Of a stretch of 64,000 nucleotides of DNA, positions 1-9,640 are shown one piece after another. Under the pieces are notes generated by a model, which searched no databases, had not been told where the DNA came from, and worked only from the letters and a program-made list of their open reading frames with translations. Positions within the stretch are counted from its first letter, which is position 1; every line of letters starts with the position of its first letter. The stretch spans positions 1,302,001 through 1,366,000 of the forward strand of contig OX377203.1 of assembly GCA_947396885.1 (NCBI GenBank). The letters run 5' to 3'. Both the position numbers and the translations under genes were made by a program. Source of the DNA: Heligmosomoides polygyrus polygyrus (lineage: Eukaryota > Nematoda > Chromadorea > Rhabditida > Heligmosomidae).

Positions 1-395
1 AAAACGATTTTTAAGGAACATTTCTATTAAATGTCACTAAAAAGTGCATACAGGTAGCCGTGACTCAATGGAAGCGTTTCATACACATAATATTTTCACC
101 TCAAACTGAACAGTTTCCAAAGCGAACTCTTGAAATTTTGAGATTTTGACAACATCTGAAACTGAACAACATTTACATTAAAAAGGAACGCCTTCCAAAC
201 TAGCTGTCTTTCAAAAAGGTCACTCTTCTTATACCAGCGGCTGGCTCATCCCGATACGGAGAGGAAAGTCAAAGGTACGCAAGGAGAAGTAAGACAAAGT
301 GCTAATTCTGGTTGCGAGACCAAGAGGGTCGGTGGATTTTTTGTTGTTGTTGAAAATTTTGAGCATTTCAAACGCAGTGCATGCCATTCTAATCG
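1..395. other. Unassigned AT-rich sequence
   Basis: No gene is recognised here. Phrases such as TTTCCAAAGCGAACTCTTG at about 109-127 resemble the AT-rich interspersed repeat seen near 16.8, 23.6 and 33.0 kb, so this is probably old repeat. The next BTBD9 exons were looked for here on the minus strand and not found. Confidence 0.4.
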
Positions 396-400
396 CTGGA

Positions 401-587
401 ACATGTCGCGAATGTGGGCAGCGTTGGGAAGTGCAACACGCCAGCCAATAATAAACAATCAGAGCACCGACCGAACAAACGCAAGAGAATCAGTGTACCG
501 ATCGTGTATACGCCCTAAATGGCGTGCCGAGTCTGACTGGCTGGGGCGTCATCACCTCTCAATGCTGCCCATAATCGCGACTAGTAC
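401..587. mobile_element. MITE family A (termini ACATGTCGCGA)
   Basis: This short palindromic element has inverted ends. ACATGTCGCGAATGTGGGCA at the left is mirrored by the GCTGCCCATAATCGCGACTAGT region near 560-585, and GCGTG..ACGCC-like subterminal sequence is also mirrored. There is no coding capacity. Copies sharing the ends are at 29611-29812, 34362-34549 and 40013-40190, which is what makes it a family. The superfamily is not determined. Confidence 0.7.
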
Positions 588-759
588 CGACATCTGTGCA
601 GCCCTAGCTGGGGTCCACCTGATAATCTCATACTGATCCATAGAGGTGTAATATGCTGATGGGTCCCACGAGGTGTACACTATGCGCCATAAGTATGACC
701 ACTTCTTTCGCTCGTCATTTTTTGCATTTTTGGGTCAGTTTGACAAAATGAGCCGGCCG

Positions 760-850
760 CTGATATCAGCACGGAAGGCGAAGGCGTAGCATCCTGCCCC
801 GAACTCAGAGGGTGCGGTTCCGAGTCCCGCCTGGCGCAAGAGCCTTGTTC
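760..850 (+). repeat. tRNA-like SINE head or tRNA relic
   Basis: The 3' part has a T-arm and acceptor-like stretch, GGTTCCGAGTCCCGCCTGGC, nearly identical to the one at 15635-15655 and related to 32250-32275. The 5' tRNA half is degraded. This looks like a polymerase III-type promoter relic, not a working tRNA. Confidence 0.45.
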
Positions 851-1089
851 GGAACTAATCGTTCTGCTAAGAGCTTGCGGACTTATTCGTCCCTTTGTTG
901 TAGACTTCAACACCATTGGGAACTGCTCACCGAGTCACACGAGCGTCGAAGACCAGCGTCTGCGAGGAAGTGCATTGGTGGTTCACTTGCTTGGCGACAC
1001 TCTCCCACTTACGGCGATCCATACTCGTCTGAAGTTATGGGCTACATTCTGCTGTCGAACGACTATAGCACACCTACAAAGGTATAAAA

Positions 1090-1690
1090 ATGGGTTACCT
1101 TTTCCAAGTCGTTAAACTCAAGGAGTAGGGGATCCTTGAAGTCACAATGGAATCACGAGTTTGGGGTCTTGTACGCCCGCGATGCCTATTCCGGTAAGCG
1201 GCTCGGAGCGCAGTGGATAGTGGCGTTGCTTCATGCGTGGAAGGTCGGGAGTTTGGTTCCTCTGCGGTGCTGTATTTTTGCATTTCAACTGATTGGTTGA
1301 GATTTGAAGGATTCTGACGTCTATGCCACTTTCAGAGTTTTTCTTTTGCACAATTTGCCAGCTGCATGCTGGAGTATTCAACATGTCGCGAGAAAGTTGC
1401 TATCCACAGCGTACGGCTCGCAAGATACGCAGAAAATGTCTGAAAATTGCATAGACGTCAGAAGCCCTCAAATTTGAATTAATCGGTTGAAATGCAAAAA
1501 CGCAGCAGCGCAGAGGAATCGAACCCTCGGCCTCAGTCGCATGAAGCAACATCACTATCCACTGCGCTCCGGACCGCCTGCGAACAGAGGCACCGCAGGC
1601 GTACAAGACCCCAAACTCGTGATTCCATTGTGACTTCAAGGACTCCCTACTCCTTTGGTTTAACGACTTGGCAAAAAATGAACACATTTT
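1090..1690. repeat. Inverted pair of a tRNA-like repeat forming a 590-bp hairpin
   Basis: The arm at about 1098-1335 is repeated in reverse complement at about 1447-1680. For example, GGAATCACGAGTTTGGGGTC at 1149-1168 is mirrored near 1610-1630, and TAGACGTCAGAAGCCCTCAA near 1451-1470 is mirrored near 1300-1322. Each arm has a B-box-like stretch (near GAATCGAACCC at about 1515 on the plus strand, read on minus). The unit resembles a tRNA-headed SINE inserted twice in opposite orientation around a spacer of about 110 bp. Short open frames inside are not genes. Confidence 0.7.
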
Positions 1691-1823
1691 TATACTAATT
1701 GAGGGGTGAGGATTCTTCCTATATGACTCGCTCTCCCCCTAGCCATTTTAGCTCTGATTCCTAGGAGAGATGAATGCTGGTTTACCCTGGTTTCCTATGT
1801 TTAAGGAAGCGTGAGTGCCTCAC

Positions 1824-1938
1824 CTCGATGTCACAGGAGTAACCAGTTTCCACCTGCCATTTCGGCTGCTGCAGCACGATGGTGTTGATCGTGTAAGGCC
1901 GGCCGAGTTTCACGATGATGCCCTCTTTCTTTCCAATT
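1824..1938 (-). CDS. hpo-9: BTBD9-like exon 8 (F5/8C-like module start)
   Basis: The exon encodes [20 protein letters not shown] then QQPKW and ETGYSCDIE, then GAG|GTGAGG. The domain match is clear. With the ATAG acceptor the exon needs two carried bases but exon 7 supplies one. A base error, an unseen splice choice or decay are all possible. Confidence 0.65.
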
Positions 1939-4900
1939 CTATGGTGTGTTAGAAGGACGCTGACATCAGTGTTAGTAGATTCTTAAAGAAAACAACCTTA
2001 TTCTTACGTAGAGGAAATGAAGCTGTATCAACTAGACCTGATTCACGACTTTTCAGCAGCTTCTCTGTGTTTATTCCGGAAACGACGGCAGCCCCTAGTT
2101 CTAGGGTAGCAACGTTTTTGTCGGCTACTGAGAAAGCGAGGTTAAGGAGGAGATCAAGTGGAGTATCAGAAGTAGAACGCAGACTCACATAGTGACCCGC
2201 GAAAACCAGTAGCCGTGCCTGTATGCTTTCTATCCATCGCATCTAGGATGAATACGTCAAAAGTGGGCCAGTTCGCTTCAAACAGCGCTGAGTGTCGGAC
2301 TGTGGTCAGGAGCTCATTCCGGCTCACTAGATGAAGCCGAAGGCAGTTCTTTGACACGAGGCTTTTAATGAGCATCTCCAAAGGAGTCGCCTAAAGCAGA
2401 AGACAAAGCGATTCCTTGAAGGAATGAGTGACGGCGCCATAAATACTCTATCACCGGTTGTGCTTGAATCCATTTGCACACAGCATGGAAGACGTGAATC
2501 TCCTGAGTCACGCAGAACGAGTCCCTACTCAAAATCTGCATGACCGTCTTTAGAGGCAGAGTCACGAATTCCTGAAACGCTTCTCGCAAAGAAATCGCAT
2601 TGTATTATATTGTATTATATTGTAATATATAGTTGTGCTGCAGCTGAATCTTACGAAGACGATGTTCGTGAGGAACGGATGGGTTTCTGATGCCCCATTC
2701 TCGCTCAACGGAACGAACATCTCCGAATGCTTCAGCTACGTGTATCTGGGTCGCGAAGTCAACATGGCCAACGACCTAACACCAGAGCTGAGCAGGAGGA
2801 AAAGAGCGGCTTGGGGAGCTTTCAAGAGCGTCGAAGAAGTCGCGAAGAAGACGAAGAACGTCCGATTCCGTGCCCACCTATTCGACTCCACTGTTCTTCC
2901 TGCCCTAACATACGCCTCAGAGACCTGGGCTATACGAAAGCAGGATGAACATGAGATCAGCGTGCTCGGAGTGACACGACTCACGCAGGTGAGAGAAGGT
3001 CCGGAGTTCCGAGCTTCGCCGACGTTCGAAGATCAGAGACGCTGTCGAGTGCGCCAAGTTGTCGAAAATTAGGTGAGCCGGCCACGTAATGCGCTTCGCA
3101 GACACCCGCTGGACGAGAGCCGTTACCGACTGGATTCCGCGGGATGTCAGGAGAACACAAGGATGCCCACCAATGCGTTGGTCGGACTTCTTCGTGAAAG
3201 CCCTGAACGACCGCTACGACGCCCTTCGTGTCCCTCGAGCGAGGAGGATCCATTGGAGCACTCTGGCACGCGACAGGGACGAATGTAGTCGCTGCTGGCG
3301 CCCGCTAGAGCAAGTAGATTATCAAGGGGACGACAGGTGATACAGGTGATACAGGTTTTTTCGTAATGCTGAAACAGTTTGAACCTTAGCCCGAACTTTT
3401 CAGCCACCCTGCATGTCCAGTGTGCATCGCAGAGCGGTAATGTTGTACAGCACCACGTGATTATTCGCGCCACAAAGTAAATAAATAAAAAATGATATGT
3501 AAATAAATAAATAAATAACATCACAACAGTTTACCTTGGCAACGAGGACTTTTGAGGCGTTTTCATCAGCAAACTGTAAGCAGTATTCGGTCAAATCCTT
3601 GCACTGCAGCAATATTGAAGTCCCAAGAACGACGAAGACATTGTTGATGTTCAGCTTCTTCTAAATTGCTAGCAATTGAAGTGATTTACTGAGCGGGCTG
3701 CCGAGCAGGGACGTACTACGTCCTGATTTTCGTGTTCCGCTTTTTTGTTCCGGAAAGCGAAAGCTGAAAGAGGCATGGCTCCATCTGAGTGCTGTGTTGG
3801 AAACTATTCATCTCAAGAATATAGATAGCTGCCCTACAAGCATCTGTGAATATGGTTTGAATTAAATATTATTATTCTGGGAACGCGGGAGCGTGGAGCG
3901 CAGTCGGAGAGGGCGCCGGCTGTCGCCTGCACCCGATACCAGGTTCCTGGTTCGGGTTTTCCGTCCAGGCCAACCAAGCCTTCCATCCCTTCGGGGTCGG
4001 TGAATTGGTACCAGACTTGTCTGGGAAGGATAAAGCGCTGACTTGTCCATGGCTGGCCACCGCAAGTCATTGTATGGCGAAATACGCATTCATGTCGCCT
4101 CCACGACATCCCTTAGAAGTAGAATGCGTGGCGCATCCCAAAGGGGATTGAATAACGCCGTCCTTTATCCTTTCTATCCTAGGAACAAGGTTAAGTAAGC
4201 GACTTAGAAAAGACTGACAATGTCATGTCAGATTTCAGACCACGTTGTACACTCTTCTAAGCAAGCGTGCGCTTTTAAAACCATTCAACAATTTCCAAAT
4301 CAAAATAAGCGCTTTTGAGCGTCTGGGCACTCTTAGAGATGGTAAAAAAAATGTGCAATAGAAAATTAGTATGTCTTTCTTTGAGGTAAACACAGTGTTT
4401 GAATTTTTATAAAATTTTCGTTTCCAATAAAAATAGTTGATAACAGCTTATTTAAAAGCGCAGAAAGGGAACCAATTTTTAGTGTTGAAAAGAGAGTTTG
4501 CGCCATGCACTTGTTCAAGACGTCGCGATTGTATTTGATTGATAAAAATCTAGTTTCTCTGGGGTTTCACACTTGTCGTGCAGCTAAAACAGCTCGTTGG
4601 ACGTGAAAATTACCTTCAGATACTCAATCACTGCCTGCTGAAGACTGGCCAGCCGATATTCATGAGAAAGACGAAGGATCTCTAACAGTTGGCCATGTTT
4701 GTTTGTTTGCAGGTCGACTTTTCCGCAGTATATGAACCTAGAATAGAGCAACAATCGTCCTGAAACCAGTGTGGAGCTTTTCCAAACCCCGTTACCGTCT
4801 GCCCCTCGGGAACAAAACACTAAACAAAAGCACGGAATGGGGAAGCTTTGTATCGTTTGGGGCAGTTTCGCATAAAACATTCCGAGAAAAGGTGCTATAG

Positions 4901-6636
4901 GACGACTTTGTTGTGCTCGGTCCACGATATATTCCCCATCCAAGTCTAAGATCCTGCCCCATCTTTCAGACAGCCTTTCAATTTCGGTCTGTCAGAAATC
5001 CGAAGGCTGTGAGGAAAGGAATTCAGAGACCTCCATTTCCAGTTGACGTCAATCATCGAAGCCTCTATCTCGATAATGCTGCTTCAGAGCTACGAACAGG
5101 TGGTAGTCAGAACGAACGAGGTCAAGAGAGTACGGTGGATGGGGCAAAACTTCCCAGCCTAACTCCTGGATTTTCTCGCGACTCACTTCTGCGACCCGAG
5201 GACGCGCGTTGTCGTGCAGCAGGTAGACATTCTCCCGTTCTGGACGTTTTTGGCGCATGGTGTCGGCCAAGTTCTGGAGCTGGGTAGCGTAGACAGATGC
5301 TGTGACTGTGGTCTCACTATCCAACAACTCCCAGTGAAGCATGCCTCCTGATGGTGAGTCCCACCAGCAACACGGAAGGACCTTCGGTTCGTGGTGTCGA
5401 CGTTTCGGCTGTCTTGGAGCCGGTTCTCCTCGTGGGAGCCATTGGCTCTTGCGGGTTGGTTGACATAAAGGACCAGCTTTCATCACCAGTAACAATGTCT
5501 TTCAGAAAGTCCTTTCTGTGCGGGCGAAGCAGCAGCGACCCAGCAACACTGACTCGGCATGCCTTGTCAGAGTCCCGCTGCTCATGTAGTATTCAAGGAA
5601 GGCTTCGCGCAAGCTGTCTTCTTCCACAACAGAGGGGCGTCCGGAACGAGGTCGATCTTCGAGAGGGAGATATGTCCAGCCTTGAAACGCTGATACCAAC
5701 GGGCCACTGTGGAATAGTGAATGACTTCCTCCTTGAATGCAGCGCAGATGTTGCGGCTGCTGCTCTTGCGGAATGGCCTTGCAGAAATTCGTAGTAGACG
5801 ATAGGTCGTAGGATGCTGCTGCTTATCACTGACATTGATGCTGTATTCCTACTCGACGAGGTCTTACATAGTATGATGATTGAGGAAGTTTCGAGAATGC
5901 ACTGTGACGTCACCACACAAGACCAATACTGTAAGAGCTTCAACAATGTTAGCAGTCTGTAACAGCCCCGATCCAATAGAAGATGAGCGAGCAGCGCCTG
6001 AGGTGGTATGGACACGTCCTCAGAAGACCAGAGGATCACCCCACAAGGTTGGCCCTAGATTTCGAGGCACCCGGAAAGCGTCGGAGAAGAGCCTCAAGGA
6101 AAAGGTGGAAGGACGTCATTAAGAGAGATCTGGCCGAAGTCGGTGCTACGGCAGATGACGCCCTTGATAGGATGAGGTGGCGACAGATCACAAGAACACT
6201 GGACCTTGCGACTGCGCGGAACTAAACGCTCAGGAGGAGACGAAGAAGAAGAAGAAGAGCAGGCAGTAGCGCAAAGTGTTGCAGGACTTTTCCAACAACC
6301 TAATAATACTCACCTCAAAATAGTACGGAAGGCGAGAAGGTTCGTCCCCCTGAGCTCATGTTCTGCTTCGACGCTCTCCTTCATTCCGCCGTACAGCATG
6401 TCCCTATAAAATGAAAAAGATGGTGGTTAATCACTCCAGCGAAGAAGCTGAAGCGCTTCTCGCCTGAAGTGTTCACTTCGTGCGGCCAAGATAAGTCGAT
6501 GAGCATAGACCCGTTCACCCTCAATCAAAAATGTGACGTCCGAGAAGTCTTGTTTCGAGAACAAGGCATCTATGGCACCGACCAATGCCACAGAATCATC
6601 GACCAGACCGGATGATTCCTCTAGAAGCACAGGCAT
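1824..6636 (-). CDS. hpo-9: BTBD9-type BTB/BACK protein, partial gene (8 exons)
   Basis: BTBD9 proteins are BTB-BACK adaptors with two F5/8-type-C-like modules; family members are thought to act as Cullin-3 adaptors and affect dopamine and iron biology in animals (established knowledge). Here the minus-strand exons at 6636-6464, 6403-6314, 4737-4614, 3660-3535, 2571-2455, 2390-2189, 2127-2008 and 1938-1824 encode, in order, a BTB domain (motif [20 protein letters not shown]), the BACK domain and the start of the first F5/8C-like module (motif [14 protein letters not shown]). Exons 1-7 join in frame. Exon 8 is one base out of phase with exon 7 at the visible splice sites. The second half of the module and everything after it are absent from 1-1800, so the gene runs off the left edge or is truncated. 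The ATG at 6636 was chosen because the frame is open into the BTB domain. Introns hold a LINE, a SINE, a mariner and LINE debris. The C. elegans name is a homology guess. Confidence 0.85.
2008..2127 (-). CDS. hpo-9: BTBD9-like exon 7
   Basis: The exon follows TTTCTCAG and completes a Leu codon, giving [20 protein letters not shown]. This aligns with the RGML..ENIAT..YGAQVV region of BTBD9. The donor is CTAC|GTAAGA. Divergence rises after VVSGIN. Confidence 0.8.
2189..2390 (-). CDS. hpo-9: BTBD9-like exon 6 (end of BACK domain)
   Basis: The exon starts after CTTTAG in phase 0 with [20 protein letters not shown], then [17 protein letters not shown] and FILDAMDRK. This is the BACK region corresponding to AVRLPLMS..ELL..VRPS in the animal proteins. 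The donor is CTAT|GTGAGT, phase 1. The preceding intron is 64 nt. Confidence 0.8.
2455..2571 (-). CDS. hpo-9: BTBD9-like exon 5 (BACK domain)
   Basis: The exon is 39 codons, phase 0, with acceptor TTTCAG and donor CCG|GTGATA. It contains [15 protein letters not shown] and [14 protein letters not shown], the BACK signature (LxxILxRDSF; VFxAxxxW). Confidence 0.85.
2592..2633. repeat. Short TATTA microsatellite
   Basis: Repeats of GTATTATATT abut the 5' end of the truncated RTE fragment. Confidence 0.6.
2634..3355 (+). mobile_element. RTE-type LINE, 5'-truncated 3' end
   Basis: This is the C-terminal part of a non-LTR reverse transcriptase protein, lying in a BTBD9 intron. Visible blocks are [51 protein letters not shown] and, after frameshifts near 2950-3070, CGKS-free remnants of [41 protein letters not shown]. 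It ends in a short tandem tail (GGTGATACAGGTGATACAGG), typical of RTE elements. It is the same family as 40672-41838. Frameshifts make it dead. Confidence 0.85.
3358..3412. mobile_element. Solitary end of the Tc1-like fold-back family
   Basis: GCCCGAACTTTTCAGCCACC at about 3391-3410 is the terminal sequence of the elements at 52079-53140 and 62533-63512. Only about 50 bp of one end is present, directly against the RTE tail. Confidence 0.6.
3535..3660 (-). CDS. hpo-9: BTBD9-like exon 4 (start of BACK domain)
   Basis: The exon is 42 codons, phase 0 on both sides, between an ATTTAG acceptor and an AAG|GTAAAC donor. It reads [20 protein letters not shown] then [18 protein letters not shown], the usual first BACK helices. 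Confidence 0.8.
3882..4180 (+). mobile_element. SINE copy 1 (tRNA-derived family)
   Basis: The head GGAGCGCAGTCGG resembles an A box and GGTTCGGGTTTTCC a B box. The body ends GATGCG..CCAAAGGGGATTG and the tail is CCTTTATCC. It lies in the BTBD9 intron between exons 4 and 3. Open frames on its minus strand (up to 91 codons) are a side effect of its composition. Confidence 0.85.
4200..4600. repeat. AT-rich interspersed repeat
   Basis: It shares the blocks TGCGCCATGC, a CGTCGCGATT stretch and GATTGATAA with the sequences at about 17.9, 23.8 and 33.6 kb. It is noncoding and its class is unknown. Confidence 0.6.
4614..4737 (-). CDS. hpo-9: BTBD9-like exon 3 (end of BTB domain)
   Basis: The acceptor is TTCTAG and the donor AAG|GTAATT. 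The exon encodes [10 protein letters not shown], then [20 protein letters not shown] and IEYLK, the typical end of a BTB fold. It joins exon 2 in phase through an Arg codon. A mariner relic sits in the intron between them. Confidence 0.85.
4898..5843 (-). pseudogene. mariner transposase relic (copy 1)
   Basis: This is a DD34D-type mariner in reverse orientation in the BTBD9 intron between exons 3 and 2. N-terminal helix-turn-helix fragments ([30 protein letters not shown]) lie at about 5650-5830. The catalytic core is seen at [10 protein letters not shown] (second Asp) and [12 protein letters not shown] (third Asp) near 5080-5200. The C-terminus ([15 protein letters not shown]) is near 4920. 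Several frameshifts break the frame near 5500-5600. Confidence 0.85.
5975..6262 (+). pseudogene. Non-LTR retrotransposon 3' fragment (second LINE family)
   Basis: Open for about 80 codons: [40 protein letters not shown], then [11 protein letters not shown]. It ends in a GAA-rich tail at 6238-6260. The family is that of 10899-11470, where a target-site duplication is visible. It lies inside the BTBD9 intron before exon 2. Confidence 0.85.
6314..6403 (-). CDS. hpo-9: BTBD9-like exon 2 (BTB domain)
   Basis: The exon follows a TTTATAG acceptor and ends at GAG|GTGAGT. It reads [17 protein letters not shown] then a stretch ending FRTILR, matching the position in BTBD9 where the BTB domain reads LLYGGMRES. 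The intron before it is only 60 nt. Confidence 0.85.
6464..6636 (-). CDS. hpo-9: BTBD9-like exon 1 (BTB N-terminal half)
   Basis: Fifty-seven codons plus two bases run from ATG at 6636 to the end of EHF-R. They contain the BTB core [20 protein letters not shown]. The exon ends CAG followed by GCGAGA, so the intron appears to be of the GC-AG class. The phase (2) fits the next exon exactly and completes an Arg codon. Confidence 0.85.
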
Positions 6637-6639
6637 TCA

Positions 6640-7555
6640 ATCAGCAGACCAATTTCCATAGCCTTTCCTAAGTGATTAGGATATGTGAGGCGTTAAGGTA
6701 CTTCATCCTATCCTAACCTTCAACTTTTCGTGATCGTCGTCTTCTTGATGTTGAATTGAGCTTGTCCATTCCTGAAAACAATTCTATTCTTCAGATGTGC
6801 CCCTTTAAAATTCCTCTTCAGCGCCTTGACACAGACTACAAGAACATACTGTGGGAAATGATTTTGAGATGAGAGAGATGACCTTCTAGGGCAGCGTACA
6901 TAGTCGCGACCGCAAACGCCATCGATATCGATAACTCGCGCGGTCTAATCAATACCGGTCGATAAGTCACGCAGAAGCTCAAGTATACTCAAGTACACTT
7001 AGGGGAGACGGGCTTGAAACATGTGTCAGAATAAAGTCAGACAATCATTTAGAAAGAACCGCTATCCGTACACAGAACCCCAAAACTACTACAAGCTGGA
7101 GAAGGTCAAAGGATAGCGTGTCCTCAAACAAAAAGAAAAACGGCTAGGTCAGGCGACGTAGCACGTCACCAATGAAATCAGAAGGCACGTCCCGGCCAGT
7201 GGCCTAGCAGATGGAATGTCTAGTGATTCTATCGGTATAGGAGAACTAAAGACTTGCCGGGGTGTGATGAAATACAACTCAAGGAAAGAGGCAGCGGAGA
7301 AAATGGGGGTGGGGAGCCCTCTGACCGCAGGAGCCGATCCGGCGATGTCGAAATAGGAGGAAGTACAAGGTACCGTTCGGGTGTTGTTTATGGAAAAACG
7401 TAACTACAACCGCGCGTCCGAAAAGGACAAACCTCGAACAACTTCATAGTTCTCGGTTCGTCGTACATCACGCAGGTATAAAGGCCGACGCGGATGTGCT
7501 TCACATCGGGTGGAAAGTTACATCGTTCGGGCAATCAATATTGGTCGATATGATG
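6640..7555. other. No gene recognised upstream of BTBD9-like ATG
   Basis: This is mixed-composition sequence. It contains ATCGATATCGATAA near 6931-6944 and a second half site near 6950, a dispersed motif discussed in the findings. No exon of either host gene could be supported. Confidence 0.4.
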
Positions 7556-7559
7556 AATT

Positions 7560-7762
7560 TGCGTTGAATGTCGATTGCACCGGATAGCAGGTTCTTGGTT
7601 CCAGTCTTCGATCCTTCCAGGGCCAGACTTCGAAGTCGAATTGGTACCAGACTTCTGTGGAACTGACCTGTCCACCGCAAATCATTGTATAGGACAAATA
7701 CGCACTCAAATCGCCTCCATGAAGGTCGTGGGAGTAGAATGCGTGGCGCACCCCAAGTAACC
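7560..7762 (+). mobile_element. SINE copy 2, degenerate
   Basis: The head is largely eroded. The middle (AATTGGTACCAGACTT), CACCGCAAATCATTGTAT and the end GTAGAATGCGTGGCGCA identify the family. Confidence 0.7.
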
Positions 7763-8400
7763 GATGGGTGGGCTTCACAGCAGATGAACAGATTCCACAA
7801 GGCCTGATCGAAGGCTTATCGCGGCGGTCTTATAGTCTTTTTCAGATGTTGCAAGTAGCGTTAGGAAGAGAGCGGGATTATTCAGAAAGCGAAAATGGCG
7901 ATTTTTTCGATCGGCCTAATATTGACATATGAAGACATTCCTGTTGATCAACTTCTAGTAAAGAATGACACCATTCCATTCAAGTGTTTAGCTTATAGTG
8001 TACAATGTTTCAACACGCTTCCGTTTCTCCTGAGACGTCAAAGCATGTGGTACGACTCGAGGCAACTTTGCGACTTTGTCAGAAGACCGAAGAACATCTG
8101 TGGCTGTTCAATGGTTCCATTGAAGCCCAATTAGCTACTGGTATTCCCAGTGTCTCTTCGAAGTGGAGACTGACCGTTGGCTATTCCGCGGTACGAGGAA
8201 CACAACTTAGATAGCAAGTTTATGGTGAACACAAAATCAATGGTGAGGCAAACAGTGGAGCTGCTGGAGTCGTGTGTGAGATCCTTGTCGCTCGAATCTG
8301 CTCCCTATGTGCACATCCGCTCACCAGGGCGTGGCTAAATTCAAACAGAAGAGTGGAAGACGGTGGGGCAGGCGATGACCTCTCCCGACGGTGGTGTATC
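7763..8400. other. No feature recognised
   Basis: Short open frames of up to 79 codons show no recognisable domain and no splice context that fits a host gene. Confidence 0.3.
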
Positions 8401-8403
8401 TGC

Positions 8404-8756
8404 CGGTCATTCCACCGTGGGCACCGTCAACAGCATGGCTTACGGTAGGAGGGAAGTGAGCACAACTCAACATACGGTGGCCAGCCGATGAACAAGTCAA
8501 CGCTTTGTCCTTCCCAGACAAGTCTCGTACCAATTCACCGACCCCGGAGCTATGGAAGGATCGTAGGCCTGGGCTTGAAATCCGAACAAGGAACCCGGTA
8601 TCGGGTGCAGGCGACAGTCGGCGCCTCCTCCGACTGCGCTGCACGCGCCAATTCCCACTAAACACGACACGAAGTACATGGCGCATTCCAAACCAGTCGA
8701 TCAAGGTCATTCCATCGTAGGCACCGTCAACAGCATGGATTACGGTAGGGAAGGAG
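8404..8756. repeat. Direct repeat of about 50 bp flanking a SINE
   Basis: GGTCATTCCACCGTGGGCAC with the following CGTCAACAGCATGG at 8404-8440 recurs with few changes at about 8705-8742. SINE copy 3 lies between. This is much longer than a usual SINE target duplication. Confidence 0.6.
8463..8665 (-). mobile_element. SINE copy 3
   Basis: Reverse orientation: ACGGTGGCCAGCCGATGAAC through TCGGGTGCAGGCGACAGTCG to the tRNA-like end GCGCTGCACGCGCC. The tail side is replaced by the flanking direct repeat. Confidence 0.8.
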
Positions 8757-9055
8757 CCCAACCCCACACATCGTGTACTGTGGACTTAGAATGTCTGTAA
8801 GGTCTGAAAGTTCGCGTACGGAAAGATCAGGTCGAGCACCGCAGTTGGTCAGTACGAGCTGCGTATGTGGCGTCGGGAATCGTCGAGCGATTTGTCGCCG
8901 TTGTCGAACTTGCGGTGCCAATTGAAGCACGTCGCCCGAGAGGCGGCCTGCTCCTTCATTGTCTCCTGTAGAAAGTGATGGGCCTCGTTCGCCGACCGGC
9001 CGGAGCGGTGCTGTAGAAGGAGAGCTGGTCGGTAGAACATCTTCTTGTCGTCCAT
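8735..9055 (-). pseudogene. mariner N-terminal fragment (copy 2)
   Basis: The minus strand from 9055 reads MDDKKMFYRPALLLQHRSGR, ANEAHHFLQ and CFNWHRKFDNGDKSLDDSRR, a mariner helix-turn-helix N-terminus (the usual form is W/Y..KLGRSAAEA ... WF.KF..GD.SLED). It then breaks by frameshift and nothing of the catalytic domain follows. Confidence 0.75.
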
Positions 9056-9113
9056 CGCGAAGGCGCCACTGGGAACAGGAGACTGCTTCTAAGAAAAATT
9101 AGGAGCTGTCTAA

Positions 9114-9174
9114 GTGTGCCAGTTGATCTATTCGGTCATTTCATATGAAACGACCGAACGATCAACTGGCACAC
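9114..9174. repeat. Near-perfect 61-nt hairpin
   Basis: GTGTGCCAGTTGATC at 9114 pairs with GATCAACTGGCACAC ending at 9174. The intervening TTCGGTC/GACCGAA and TTTCAT/ATGAAA also pair, with one indel and one mismatch. There is almost no loop. It is likely the nucleus of a tiny MITE; a small-RNA hairpin is an alternative. Confidence 0.7.
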
Positions 9175-9289
9175 CGAGCAACCACCCCATAAATGAGTAG
9201 TTTATCGCATTTACCGCGAAATTTCTTTCGCTGACCGCAGTCGGTAAAAACACTGCCGGCCACAATTCAACCGCACACCCGTGATTCAC

Positions 9290-9640
9290 ACCTTGCTCTG
9301 TCGTTTAGCGGTCGACGATGAATCACTGCGAACGGCCGGCGGCCCGCTTGTTCTTCGCCAGGTGGACGGACAGCCGCCGCCGCCGCCCTGACGGCCGGCC
9401 GGGGCCCGCCGGCGGGACCCCGACTGCCCGCCCGCAGTGCTGCTGCTGCCTCTTTTGCGACAAGTTTTCGTCATCGATTTCCGCCCGACGATATCGACGC
9501 GCCGCCGCGTTTTCCTTCGTCCTCTCCGCTCTTCTCTCTTCTCCGCTGTAGTCCTCAAGAGCCCTTCTGAACTCGCCCCGTCTACCATCGCCAATAGAGA
9601 ACGTCTCCTGAATCCAGGACCGTGGGGTGAAGATCTTCGC
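9290..9640. promoter_or_regulatory. CpG- and GC-rich block, promoter-like
   Basis: This is a sharp GC-rich island with GCCGCCGCCGCC-type runs (about 9370-9385) and CGACGATATCGACGCGCCGC. It lies upstream of the BTBD9-like gene in the right direction to be its promoter or 5' untranslated exon, but that is inference. Open frames on both strands (up to 130 codons) are low-complexity and not called as genes. Confidence 0.35.
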
